The notes beneath the pieces are model-generated. The model was not told the DNA's origin. It worked only from the letters and a program-made list of their open reading frames with translations, and made no database searches. DNA of 64,000 nucleotides, taken from NCBI GenBank assembly GCA_026874595.1, contig JAPPUL010000082.1, positions 498,001-562,000 on the forward strand. The letters are read 5' to 3'. This DNA is from Sipunculus nudus. Lineage: Eukaryota; Annelida; Sipuncula; Golfingiida; Sipunculidae. Position 1 is the first letter of the stretch. The number at the start of each line of letters is the position of its first letter. Of the stretch, positions 38,065 through 47,159 are shown piece after piece. The position numbers and the translations under genes were made by a program.

Positions 38065-39633
38065 ATGGGTTTGTATGAATATTTTGTGATATTGGTGTAT
38101 GTAGTTGATACGCTACTATTATTTGCATATGGGATGCACTACTATTTGATAAGCTATTTATACTACAAAAAGCGGGGACAAGGTAAAAAAGGGCCACGAA
38201 AAGAGGATCCAATATATGGAATTAAAGAGCTTAAGGAGATGGGAGAGCCTGTTGTCACGGTGCAAATCCCAATATATAATGAATTATATGTCTCAGAACG
38301 TGTAGTATGCGCAGTCATGGAGCTTTCTTATCCAAAAGATAGACTAGAGGTACAAATACTAGACGACTCAACAGACGCTACACAAGATATACTAAGAAAG
38401 CTATCAGAAGGATATGCTAAAGAAGGATATAACATAAAATACATAAGGCGAGAAATAAGAACAGATCACAAAGCAGGAGCACTTAGAGAAGGTTTAGCTT
38501 TGAGTGAAGGTGAGTATATAGCAATATTTGATTGTGATTTCATGCCGCCGAAAGACTTTTTAATAAGAGCCTTGCCGATGTTTAAAGGAAATGAAAAGCT
38601 TGGTCTTGTGCAAACGCGCTGGGGACACCTGAACATGGAGTATTCGGGGCTAACGCGAGCACAGGCACTTGGAGTAGATGGGCATTTTTTACTTGAGCAA
38701 ACAACACGAAGTGATTATGGGCTATGGTTAAATTTCAATGGGACAGCAGGGATATGGCGAAAAGAGTGTATACTAGATGGGGGAAACTGGCAAGGAGACA
38801 CGCTTACGGAGGATTTAGATTTAAGTTACCGAGCGCAGATGCGGGGCTGGGAATTTAAGTTCATGCCGAGCGTGGTATGCGACGCAGAACTTCCGGTTGA
38901 CGTAAGGGGGTACAAGGCACAGCAGTTCAGATGGGCAAAAGGTTCGCTACAAACAGCAGTAAAACTAATAGGTAAGATGCTAGGAGCAAAAGGGTTTCCG
39001 TTAAGGAAGCGACTTGAAGGGGGGGTGCACCTGACATATTATATGGTACATCCTTTAATGGTGTTAAATCTTTTATGGATGTATCCTCTTATAGAGGTAC
39101 AGCAGGAGTATTTTAAATATACAATGGGCGAGGCAGGGTATCCTTTACTTGTGGTGCTTGGGATGGTATTTATGTTTTTAGGAATGCTTGCGCCATCATT
39201 TTTCTTTATGTATACACAACGAGAACTTACAGGCAGCTGGACAAGACGTCTTGCATGGCTACCGTACTTATTTTTGTATGGACTTGGGATTGCAGTACAT
39301 TTGAGTAAAGCTTTTCTGGAGGTTCTGCTTCGTAAAAAGAGCGGATTTATAAGGACGCCAAAATACTCGATAAGTAAAAGTAGCGATCGTTGGATAGGCA
39401 AGAAATATACAACAAATATAGATATGGTTTTGTTGTTTGAGATTATGTTTGGATGTTATGGAATATATATAGGCTATAAGGCGATAGAAGTAGGATTATA
39501 TATCTCATCCTTCTTCCCATTTTTGTTTTCGCTGAGCTTTTTTTATATATCATTTTTGGCAATATACCAATCTATACGCGAGAGGATGTATTATTATAGT
39601 GAAATGAAGGAGTGGGGTGGGGATCGGGTATAG
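38065..39633 (+). CDS. Membrane family-2 glycosyltransferase, cellulose-synthase-like
   Basis: 522 residues. A membrane helix at the N terminus, a processive GT-A domain (about 60-300), then five or so C-terminal helices. The GT2 catalytic set is complete: QILDDSTD, FDCDFMPP, TEDLDLSYRAQ and the QXXRW motif as QQFRWAKGS. Closest in layout to CslA-type or bacterial beta-glucan/mannan synthases, so an inverting synthase making or extruding an envelope or exopolysaccharide is likely; no BcsB or PilZ partner is adjacent. Confidence 0.87.
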   Translation: MGLYEYFVILVYVVDTLLLFAYGMHYYLISYLYYKKRGQGKKGPRKEDPIYGIKELKEMGEPVVTVQIPIYNELYVSERVVCAVMELSYPKDRLEVQILDDSTDATQDILRKLSEGYAKEGYNIKYIRREIRTDHKAGALREGLALSEGEYIAIFDCDFMPPKDFLIRALPMFKGNEKLGLVQTRWGHLNMEYSGLTRAQALGVDGHFLLEQTTRSDYGLWLNFNGTAGIWRKECILDGGNWQGDTLTEDLDLSYRAQMRGWEFKFMPSVVCDAELPVDVRGYKAQQFRWAKGSLQTAVKLIGKMLGAKGFPLRKRLEGGVHLTYYMVHPLMVLNLLWMYPLIEVQQEYFKYTMGEAGYPLLVVLGMVFMFLGMLAPSFFFMYTQRELTGSWTRRLAWLPYLFLYGLGIAVHLSKAFLEVLLRKKSGFIRTPKYSISKSSDRWIGKKYTTNIDMVLLFEIMFGCYGIYIGYKAIEVGLYISSFFPFLFSLSFFYISFLAIYQSIRERMYYYSEMKEWGGDRV

Positions 39634-39737
39634 AGTTTGACGAGGTCGAAGTGTAAAAAAAAAAAGAATTAAATTGACGAGGAAGGCTTTTCTTGTTAGT
39701 TTACTTTAAAAAGTTTAAGAATTTAGTAGGAGTAGAT

Positions 39738-40124
39738 ATGAGAGAAGAGGAAAGGAGCGGAGGCTACAGACAAGATGACAAAAAAGAAATCTTTGCAACT
39801 CGAGTGCGAGCAGGTAGTCGGACGTATTATTTAGACATCAAAAAGAACAGTAAAGATGATGATTATCTTGTAATAAGCGAGAGCAAGAGAGTAAGTGGAG
39901 ATGACAGTTCTAAACAGCGGCACCGAGTAATGGTATTTGCGGAAGATATAGACAAATTCGCAAATAGTTTTTTTAAGGTGGTAACGTATTTTCTTGAGGA
40001 GTCGGTTAAAGTGGAAGGAGGGGAGCTTAAGGAGTATACGGATTGTTTTGACAAGGTATCAGAGCGGCTTGGTGCGTTATCGCGCTATGCCTCATACTCA
40101 CGGGATTATGAAAGCGAAGACTAA
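39738..40124 (+). CDS. PUR-domain DNA/RNA-binding protein (DUF3276, BpuR-like)
   Basis: 128 residues from the ATG at 39738, chosen because GTAGGAG lies 6 bases upstream; an in-frame start exists at 39693 without one. The PUR repeat core is EIFATRVRAGSRTYYLDIKKNSKDDDYLVISESKR followed by HRVMVFAEDIDKFANSF. Bacterial PUR proteins such as Borrelia BpuR bind single- or double-stranded nucleic acid and regulate transcription or translation. Single-domain form, probably a dimer. Confidence 0.85.
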   Translation: MREEERSGGYRQDDKKEIFATRVRAGSRTYYLDIKKNSKDDDYLVISESKRVSGDDSSKQRHRVMVFAEDIDKFANSFFKVVTYFLEESVKVEGGELKEYTDCFDKVSERLGALSRYASYSRDYESED

Positions 40125-40394
40125 GAATAAGTTGATGCGTATTATGTGCAGAATATGTGCAGAAGAGAAGAAGAGCGAAAACAGACCTTCTGAAGTATAA
40201 TAAAAGCTAAGTCACAAAAAGATAGTAACGAGAATAAAAAGATATATTTATCGAAATGGATAAAATATAAGTCTAAAATGTTTTGTTAGAAGAGTCTTTT
40301 GGATATATTTAAGAGTTTAACTTAGATTAGGTTTAGATTAATGGTGTTAAGCGGGGAGGGGTTATAGTGTAGGGAATGGAGCATAGCAAAGCGA

Positions 40395-41714
40395 ATGAAT
40401 CTGCTAGCAAGAGAATTGAATGAAGAGCTTAAAAGAGAAAGTAAAGTAGTGCACGCAGTATTATCTCGTTTTGGGCGAGAGATATTCTTTCCTAAGGGGA
40501 TATTAAGCCAATCGCGAGAAGCAAGAGATAGAGAGAGTGAATATAACGCAACGCTTGGAATAGCAACAGAAGAAGGTCATCCAATATACTTAGAATCTAT
40601 ATTAGATCAACTTCCGAAATTGGAAGGAAAAAACATATTACCATACGCACCGGTAGCAGGGAAAGAGAGATTGCGCCATAGGTGGAAAAAGGAACTTTTC
40701 CGTAAGAATCCAAGTTTAGACGAAAGTATAAGTAATCCGATAGCAACATCAGGCTTAACGCATGGACTTAGTCTGATAGGAGATATGTTTGTAGATGATG
40801 GAGACACAATACTTTTGGCAGACAAGTTTTGGGGTAATTATAGATTAATATATGAGGTCCGCTATAGAGGAGAGATAAGTACCTATCCCTTATACAATGA
40901 AGAGAATGGTTTTAACCTAGAAGCATTTGAATCTAAGCTAGAAGAGCTTTTTGCTCAAAAAAATAAAGTAATAGTGCTATTTAATTTTCCTGGCAATCCA
41001 ACAGGCTATACATTGTTTGATGAGGAAGGAGATGAACTTAAGGAGCTACTTTTAAAGTATGCGAAGAAGGGGAAGAAATTAGTTGTTATAACAGACGATG
41101 CATATTTTGGTCTTGTGTATAAGGCGGGAGTGATGCAGGAATCGTTTTTTAGCAAGGTAGCAGGCGAACATGAGAATTTACTTTGCATAAAGCTTGATGG
41201 CGGGACAAAAGAAGATTATGTTTGGGGTTTTCGGGTAGGTTTTCTGACTTTTGGGATAGGTGGAGCAAGAAGCAGACGTGAGAAGATATATAATATACTT
41301 GAACAGAAGGTAAAGGGAGCGATAAGAGCAGGGGTATCAAGTGTCAGTAACTTATCACAAGAGGTGTTGTTAAATGCGTTGGAATCAAGGAATTACATAG
41401 AAGAGAAGGAAAATAAATATAAGCTTTTGCAGGGAAGGGCAGAAGAGCTTTTTCGGATATTTGAGAATAGAAAGTACAATAAGGCATGGAAGGTGTATAA
41501 TTTCAACTCAGGATATTTCATGTGTTTAAGGTTGAATGGTGGTATAAAGGCAGAGGAGCTAAGACAACATTTATTAGACAAATATAGCGTAGGTGTTATA
41601 GCGAGCGGAAAAGAAGATATACGGATAGCATTTTCATGTATAGAAAAAGAGCGACTTGGGAAATTGTTTGAAATATTATACCAGGGGGTATGTGACTTAC
41701 GTGGTTTAGGCTAG
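40395..41714 (+). CDS. Pyridoxal-phosphate aminotransferase, class I/II
   Basis: 439 residues. Fold type I features: ATSGLTHGLSLIGDMF, FNFPGNPTGYTL (the conserved Asn-Pro-Thr-Gly), VITDDAYFGLVY (Asp-X-Ala-Tyr) and the internal aldimine Lys in CIKLDGGTKEDYVWGFRVGF. The cluster resembles aspartate/aromatic-type aminotransferases that act on LL-amino acids; the amino-acid substrate is not assigned. It is preceded by 270 bp without a gene, with no recognised signal. Confidence 0.85.
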   Translation: MNLLARELNEELKRESKVVHAVLSRFGREIFFPKGILSQSREARDRESEYNATLGIATEEGHPIYLESILDQLPKLEGKNILPYAPVAGKERLRHRWKKELFRKNPSLDESISNPIATSGLTHGLSLIGDMFVDDGDTILLADKFWGNYRLIYEVRYRGEISTYPLYNEENGFNLEAFESKLEELFAQKNKVIVLFNFPGNPTGYTLFDEEGDELKELLLKYAKKGKKLVVITDDAYFGLVYKAGVMQESFFSKVAGEHENLLCIKLDGGTKEDYVWGFRVGFLTFGIGGARSRREKIYNILEQKVKGAIRAGVSSVSNLSQEVLLNALESRNYIEEKENKYKLLQGRAEELFRIFENRKYNKAWKVYNFNSGYFMCLRLNGGIKAEELRQHLLDKYSVGVIASGKEDIRIAFSCIEKERLGKLFEILYQGVCDLRGLG

Positions 41715-41873
41715 GGTATGATGAAATGGGTATGCTGAAGAGCAGTTTTGGCGTAATAAATAGCAGTGTAATAATTATAGTAGATAGAGATAATAGATAT
41801 AGATAATAGATATAGGTAAGAGATAAAGGTGTTGGGGTAAAAATAAAATAAAATAAAAAGACAGGCAGGTAAT

Positions 41874-42092
41874 ATGACAAAAATTGAAGTAGGAGAGGGC
41901 GAACCGATAGATCAAGCGGTAAGGCGTTTTCGTAAAAAGTGTGAACGAGATGGAATAAACCGAGAATTAAAAAAGCGTTCATTCTACGAAAAGCCGAGTA
42001 TGCAAAAAAAACGACAAAGAGAGATATTAAAACGTAAGCTACAAAAGCGAGCAAGGCGCCAAACTCAAAAACGAGTTATTAGGAAGAAATAG
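41874..42092 (+). CDS. rpsU: Small-subunit ribosomal protein S21
   Basis: 72 residues, full length, highly basic. Typical S21 opening IEVGEGEPIDQAVRRFRKKCERDGI and middle ELKKRSFYEKPSMQKKRQRE. It takes part in initiation through the 30S platform next to the anti-Shine-Dalgarno. Monocistronic here, preceded by tandem ATAGAT repeats (about 41785-41818). Confidence 0.95.
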   Translation: MTKIEVGEGEPIDQAVRRFRKKCERDGINRELKKRSFYEKPSMQKKRQREILKRKLQKRARRQTQKRVIRKK

Positions 42093-42156
42093 AGTAAGCG
42101 AGTTAGCTACAGCAGCTTGTCATACCTTATTTTATAATGAGTAAAATGAGCTTTAT

Positions 42157-42975
42157 TTAAATAATAGGTTTATTTAAATGAAGTAAAGCTTTAACAGCAA
42201 GTTTTAGAATACGCGTAAAAGCTTTGTGGTCTTGCTTTTGTAAGGTATAGATATCCTTAAGTATTTTGAAATCCCGAACACCAAATTTAAAAAGCAAAAC
42301 AATAATATAGTTAGAACAAATGGCTTTAATTGGGCCGTCGGCGATATATTTTTTAGAAGACACAACAACATAATCTTTTATAATAGAAATATTCTTTTTG
42401 CTAAATCGCCGAAGAGCATTGTATGAGAAAACAAAGTCCTCCATAAAATGGTTAGGGAATGGATTTGAACCGAAGACATCTTTTTTAATGAAAATTGCAT
42501 TAGTCCCGACAAGTCTTTTAAAGAAGAGAGTTCTAGCATTTACAAAGGTTTGGTAAATGGAGTAAGCAAAAGAGGGGTCATAGTGTTTTAAGAATCCGCC
42601 AGCAACGAGAGATTTATTATCTCTAAAAGAAGCGATAATCTTTTTAAGAGCAAATTGGGGTAATAGCATATCAGCATGTATAACAAGGAGAATGTTGAAA
42701 GAAGCGTATTTGGCGGCAAGGTTAATGGATTGTCCTCTTGAGAGGACAATGTTCTTGTTCTTATTTTGAATTAGTTTAAGATTGTATTTAAAGATATTTT
42801 TAGGGAAAGCGGTGAGAATAGAGTTTTGAAGATCTAAGAAGCTAGTCTTTATATGATTATACTTTCCTTCAGATATAATAATTTCGGATTGAACATTTTG
42901 TAAGATAATGTTCTTAATTAGAGGGGTAAGAGAAAGAAGGTTGACATTAAGAGTAGGGATTATAATACAGATCAT
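42157..42975 (-). CDS. Family-2 glycosyltransferase (TIGR04283-like)
   Basis: 272 residues. IIIPTLN at the N terminus and, mid-sequence, GQSINLAAKYASFNILLVIHADMLLP, the pattern of TIGR04283-type glycosyltransferases (HAD in place of DXD). Then LVAGGFLKHYD and FVGTNAIFIKK-like segments and FPNHFMEDFVFS. No membrane domain of the processive type. Members have been associated with arsenosugar or selenium-linked gene sets, but the acceptor here is unknown. Confidence 0.75.
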   Translation of the reverse strand: MICIIIPTLNVNLLSLTPLIKNIILQNVQSEIIISEGKYNHIKTSFLDLQNSILTAFPKNIFKYNLKLIQNKNKNIVLSRGQSINLAAKYASFNILLVIHADMLLPQFALKKIIASFRDNKSLVAGGFLKHYDPSFAYSIYQTFVNARTLFFKRLVGTNAIFIKKDVFGSNPFPNHFMEDFVFSYNALRRFSKKNISIIKDYVVVSSKKYIADGPIKAICSNYIIVLLFKFGVRDFKILKDIYTLQKQDHKAFTRILKLAVKALLHLNKPII

Positions 42976-43169
42976 AAGAAAAACCTTTTTTGGGGTAAAA
43001 TATATTATAAGAGGGAGAGGTAAAGAGAGTTAAGAAGATAAAAAAATAGAGTATATAAAAAATTGTCGAATAATAAATAATTTATTATACTGTAGTTGTT
43101 CTACGTGAGGATTGAAGGGGGGAATACGGTAGCAGTTAGGACGAAAAAAAGTTATAAGGAGAGAAATGG

Positions 43170-43496
43170 ATGTTGGAAGATATATTAAATGTAGTATTAG
43201 TTGGACAACAAGATGGCGGGCAAGGATTTTTACCAACGATACTAATGATGGCGGGTATATTTGTAATATTTTATTTTTTATTAATAAGGCCGCAACAAAA
43301 GCGACAAAAGACATTAAAAAAGCAGATAGACACCTTAGGGAAAGGCGATAAGTTTGTAACAGCTGGTGGTCTTTATGCGGTTGTAGTGAATGTAAAGGAA
43401 CACATAGTAGTTGCAAAGATATCAGAAGATGTAAAAGTGGAGATAGCCAAGTCGGCGATATCAGGGGTGGTAGAGAAGGAGGCAGAGGCGACGTAG
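43170..43496 (+). CDS. yajC: Preprotein translocase accessory subunit YajC
   Basis: 108 residues with one N-terminal helix (LPTILMMAGIFVIFYFLLI) followed by the family signature RPQQKRQKTLKKQIDTLGKGDKFVTAGGLYAVV. The ATG at 43170 has AAGGAG upstream; a second ATG 4 bases earlier is in another frame. YajC works with SecD-SecF, encoded next. Downstream, 43545-43590 is a purine-only run of duplicated ggaagggcaaa units. Confidence 0.93.
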   Translation: MLEDILNVVLVGQQDGGQGFLPTILMMAGIFVIFYFLLIRPQQKRQKTLKKQIDTLGKGDKFVTAGGLYAVVVNVKEHIVVAKISEDVKVEIAKSAISGVVEKEAEAT

Positions 43497-43699
43497 GCGA
43501 CGTAACGTAGGCGCGTAGATGAAGAACTTAGTAAAGAACTTATAAAGGAAGGGCAAAGGAAGGGCAAAGGAGAGGGCAAAGGAGAGGGGAATAAGGAGAA
43601 TGGGTAAGTAGTCAAATCTAAAAAAACAAATTATTGATAAGAAAAAGAGCAAGCAAGAAAAAAAGGGACGCAGGCTACAGATCGAAATCAGGAGAGAGG

Positions 43700-45736
43700 A
43701 TGCAGAGCAAGACATTAAGAACGATAATAGTGGTGCTAGTATTGGTTTTATGCGGATATGTAATATATCCAAGCATATACTGGCATTTTCTTTTAAGCGA
43801 AGAAGAACAAAGAAAATATAACAAGACATCAATAGAGCTATCACAGTTAAATCAAAGATATGAAAATAAGATAGAAGAGATAAAAAAGCATTTACCCCGA
43901 AGAGAACAAAGGGTGAAAGGAAGCGATGGCGAGTATATGTTAAACCTTAGGCCCTACAGGAATAGAGGAGAGGAATATATACTAAACGCAAATGAAGCGA
44001 TAAAGGAGAAGCTTTTCGCGGACAAGGCCTCAGAGTGGCAGAGCTATAAGAAGGGAACAAAAGAGGCACAAGAGATTAAAGAAGAGATAGACCGAGCAAT
44101 AGAGCTTAAAGGGATGCGTAAAAACATAATAAAGCTAGGACTTGACCTATCGGGAGGGACACATCTATCGATATCAGTAGACAAAAGAGACTTAATAAAG
44201 AAGCTTAGAAAGAATTATGAAATATACGGGCTTGAAGACAAGAATGAGATAGGAGAAGAGATAACAAATGGGGGAGTGGTAGATGAAGACAAAGTATTAA
44301 TATCGCATACAAGCCTAAAGAAGGAGCTAAAAGAGATAGAAAAAGATGAGCTTGAGGATGCAGGGGAGGAGACAGGTGGAGAGGATGAATATATATCAAA
44401 GCGAGCAGGGGAGATTAAGGAAGAATACATAAAATCGCTTGAGAGAGAACTTTTAGAATCGACAGAGAACGCAATAGAGATAATAAGGAATCGGATAGAC
44501 AAATTTGGGGTATCGGAGCCAAAAATAAGCAAAGGGCTTGGGGACACAATATTTGTGGAGTTACCGGAGCTTGACAAGCGAAAAGTAAACGACACAGTAA
44601 AGACAATAACAGGAGCCGGTCAACTTAGTTTTCATATAGTAGATGAGGAAGTGATGCGACGTATCCCGACAAAATATTACGTACAAAGCGGGGAGGCACG
44701 CGGTTTAATAGATGTCCGACATGTAAGTTACGACGGAGAAAGCTATAAGCTGCTAAAAGAGGTAGCAGAAGAGCTTTCAGGGTATGGGATAAAGTTTGGG
44801 GAAGGGGTTTCCGAGTCAAACGTATATCCGCAAGAGGAGAGCGATGAATTTGGCAATGTATATATAAGCGGTTATTACGTATTAAAGAATAAGGTAGAAG
44901 TAGCGGGTCGGTTATTGGGCGATGCACGAGAAGATTACGACGGGCGAACAGGCAAGCCGGAAGTAGGTTTTGAATTTAAAGGAGAGGGAGTAAATCAGTT
45001 TGCAAAAGTAACCCGAGAGAACATCCAAAACCGTCTTGCAATAGTGCTTGATGGCAAAGTAAAGAGCGCCCCGGTAATAAACACTGAGATAAGAGGGCGT
45101 GGGCGGATAACGCTTGGCAGCAATCCGAAGATAGAAGAGGTAAAACAGCTTGTTGCGATATTGAAGGCAGGAGTATTGCCGGCGCGTCTTAATGTAGAGA
45201 GTACGATAACAATAGGAGCAGAGCTAGGGGAGGAGACGGTAAAACAGGGAGCCCTATCAGTATTTGTAGGACTTGGGGTAGTGGTAATATTCATGATATT
45301 TTACTATAAGCTATCAGGAGTGATAGCGGTATTTGGACTTATGCTAAATATCTATTTGTTGTTGTCGGTGTTGTCAGCCTTTGGTTATACCCTGACATTA
45401 CCGGGGATAGCAGGAATAATACTTACTATAGGGATGGCAGTAGATGCAAACGTAATAATATTTGAGAGGATGCGCGAGGAGACAAAGCTTGGCAAGAGCC
45501 GAGCCTCGGTAATATCCTCAGCATACGAAAAAGCCTTCAGCGCGATATTTGATTCAAATATAACAACAGTGTTGGTAGCATTTATATTATCGCAAATAGG
45601 GACAGGGATAATAAAGGGTTTTGGAGTAACGCTGATGGTAGGGATAGTGGGAAGCATGTTCACAGCATTATTCGTAACACGGTTAGTCTTTGATTATTTA
45701 ACAGACGTACTGCGATTAAAGAAAGTGTATGTATAA
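43700..45736 (+). CDS. secD: Protein-export membrane protein SecD
   Basis: 678 residues from the ATG at 43700, preferred over the upstream in-frame TTG (43634) because AGGAGAGAGG precedes it and the first membrane helix follows at once. SecD uses the proton gradient to pull proteins out of SecYEG. Motifs: GLDLSGGTHLSISV (D1), GVSEPKISKGLGDTIFVELP (P1), and six-helix block with GMAVDANVIIFERMREE and FSAIFDSNITTVL. The P1 region has an acidic insertion (EDAGEETGGEDEY). Paired with secF 106 bp downstream. Confidence 0.95.
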   Translation: MQSKTLRTIIVVLVLVLCGYVIYPSIYWHFLLSEEEQRKYNKTSIELSQLNQRYENKIEEIKKHLPRREQRVKGSDGEYMLNLRPYRNRGEEYILNANEAIKEKLFADKASEWQSYKKGTKEAQEIKEEIDRAIELKGMRKNIIKLGLDLSGGTHLSISVDKRDLIKKLRKNYEIYGLEDKNEIGEEITNGGVVDEDKVLISHTSLKKELKEIEKDELEDAGEETGGEDEYISKRAGEIKEEYIKSLERELLESTENAIEIIRNRIDKFGVSEPKISKGLGDTIFVELPELDKRKVNDTVKTITGAGQLSFHIVDEEVMRRIPTKYYVQSGEARGLIDVRHVSYDGESYKLLKEVAEELSGYGIKFGEGVSESNVYPQEESDEFGNVYISGYYVLKNKVEVAGRLLGDAREDYDGRTGKPEVGFEFKGEGVNQFAKVTRENIQNRLAIVLDGKVKSAPVINTEIRGRGRITLGSNPKIEEVKQLVAILKAGVLPARLNVESTITIGAELGEETVKQGALSVFVGLGVVVIFMIFYYKLSGVIAVFGLMLNIYLLLSVLSAFGYTLTLPGIAGIILTIGMAVDANVIIFERMREETKLGKSRASVISSAYEKAFSAIFDSNITTVLVAFILSQIGTGIIKGFGVTLMVGIVGSMFTALFVTRLVFDYLTDVLRLKKVYV

Positions 45737-45842
45737 ATGCATAAGAGAATAAAAAGCTTAAGGAGCCAGAAGCAAGTTCATATGCAGATTATATATGCAA
45801 TATATGCAATATAAGAGAAGAAAAAGAAGAAGGATAAATTAA

Positions 45843-47072
45843 TTGAAAGAGCTAAACTTTATAAAGTTTAAAAATATAGCATTTATATTTTCGGGACTGT
45901 TGCTTTTGATGGGGTTAATACTTTACGTAATAGGAGGTGGTTTTAGTTACGGGATAGATTTTGCAGGAGGAGTACAAATACAAGTAGGCTTAAAAGGAGA
46001 GATTGTAGTAAGAGAACTTGAGGGGGTGTTGGGGGAGAATGCGAGTGTAATAAAGGTGGGTAGCGAGGATGGAGTTGATGGTGGAGCTGATGCGGGAAGA
46101 AGTAGTTTTTTGATAAAGGCGAAGGTAGGGGAAAGCTTAGCAGAGGAGGAGCTTAAAGAGTATGTCAGCAAGCAGATAAGCATTCTAAGCGATAAACACA
46201 GAGGTCTTGTACTAGACGGAGAGATATTGTATACTGCTAACGAGATACGGTTTAAGCTTAAGAAGGAGGGGATAAAGGGGGGAGATAAGGGGGGAGATAA
46301 GGGGGGAGATAAGGGGAGAGATAAAGGAGAGGATGTAGATGCTGTAGATAAGGTAGAACTTCTAAAACACTTTGGGTCACGGAGCGAGATAGAATCTAAC
46401 GAGGAAGGGTTTGGAGTAATACTTAGCGTGAATGATCTAATAACCGACAAACTTTTAGTAAACCCGTTGCAAGAAAGGTATAAAGAGGTAACAATAGATA
46501 GTAAAACAACCTACGATCCGACTCAAGGAGAAGTTATAAAGGGTCAAGCATTAAAGGTGAGTCTTTTGGTATTGGTGTTGATACTTTTGTATATAGGGCT
46601 TAGATTTCAGTTTAAATTTGGTATTGCCGCAATAGTAGCGTTATTACACGATGTTTTGATATTAATAAGTTTTATATTATTATTTGGACGAGAGATAGAC
46701 ACGACAATAATAGTAGCGCTACTGACAATAATGGGATATTCATTAAACGATACAATAATAGTATTTGACAGAATACGCGAGAATCAACAATTGCTGACAA
46801 CACAAGATTACGTACTAGTAGTAAATAAGAGTATAAGCCAAAGTTTAAGTAGAACGATGGTAACATCGCTAACGACCTTATTTGTAGTTCTTTGTATATA
46901 TGTATATGGTGGCAAGGCGCTTGAGAATTTATCATTTGCACTTTTGATAGGAGTATTTGTAGGTACTTACAGTTCAATATTCATAGCAAGTCCAATATTA
47001 GTGTTGTGGGAAGACTTGATGTTGAAGAGAGGGAGGGATGGTGGTAAGAAGAGGAAGCAGGCGCAAGCTTAG
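45843..47072 (+). CDS. secF: Protein-export membrane protein SecF
   Basis: 409 residues, TTG start. The D1 motif is GIDFAGGVQIQV, and the six-helix block has NDTIIVFDRIRENQQ and SLSRTMVTSLTTLFV, as in SecF. A 12 bp unit (ggagataagggg, 46281-46316 and degenerate flanks) is repeated in frame and inserts GGDK repeats in the periplasmic loop. Length is otherwise about 100 residues beyond E. coli SecF. Confidence 0.95.
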   Translation: MKELNFIKFKNIAFIFSGLLLLMGLILYVIGGGFSYGIDFAGGVQIQVGLKGEIVVRELEGVLGENASVIKVGSEDGVDGGADAGRSSFLIKAKVGESLAEEELKEYVSKQISILSDKHRGLVLDGEILYTANEIRFKLKKEGIKGGDKGGDKGGDKGRDKGEDVDAVDKVELLKHFGSRSEIESNEEGFGVILSVNDLITDKLLVNPLQERYKEVTIDSKTTYDPTQGEVIKGQALKVSLLVLVLILLYIGLRFQFKFGIAAIVALLHDVLILISFILLFGREIDTTIIVALLTIMGYSLNDTIIVFDRIRENQQLLTTQDYVLVVNKSISQSLSRTMVTSLTTLFVVLCIYVYGGKALENLSFALLIGVFVGTYSSIFIASPILVLWEDLMLKRGRDGGKKRKQAQA

Positions 47073-47110
47073 AATGGTATTGTTTTTAGGGACAGGATAG
47101 AATTTATAAA

Positions 47111-47155
47111 ATATAGAGAATATAGATATAGAGAATATAGATATAGAGAATATAG
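47111..47155 (+). repeat. Short tandem repeat, 15 bp x 3, directly before thrS
   Basis: Three perfect copies of atatagagaatatag, ending 4 bases before the thrS ATG, where a ribosome-binding site would be expected. Confidence 0.9.
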
Positions 47156-47159
47156 CTAG

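Noticed and set aside
39994-40200. Basic 68-residue frame overlapping the PUR gene
   Set aside because: It is in another frame of the PUR gene with no ribosome site; the PUR frame is well supported.
42455-42480. tRNA T-loop-like sequence (ggatttgaacc)
   Set aside because: It is inside the coding region of the glycosyltransferase, with no acceptor or anticodon arms.
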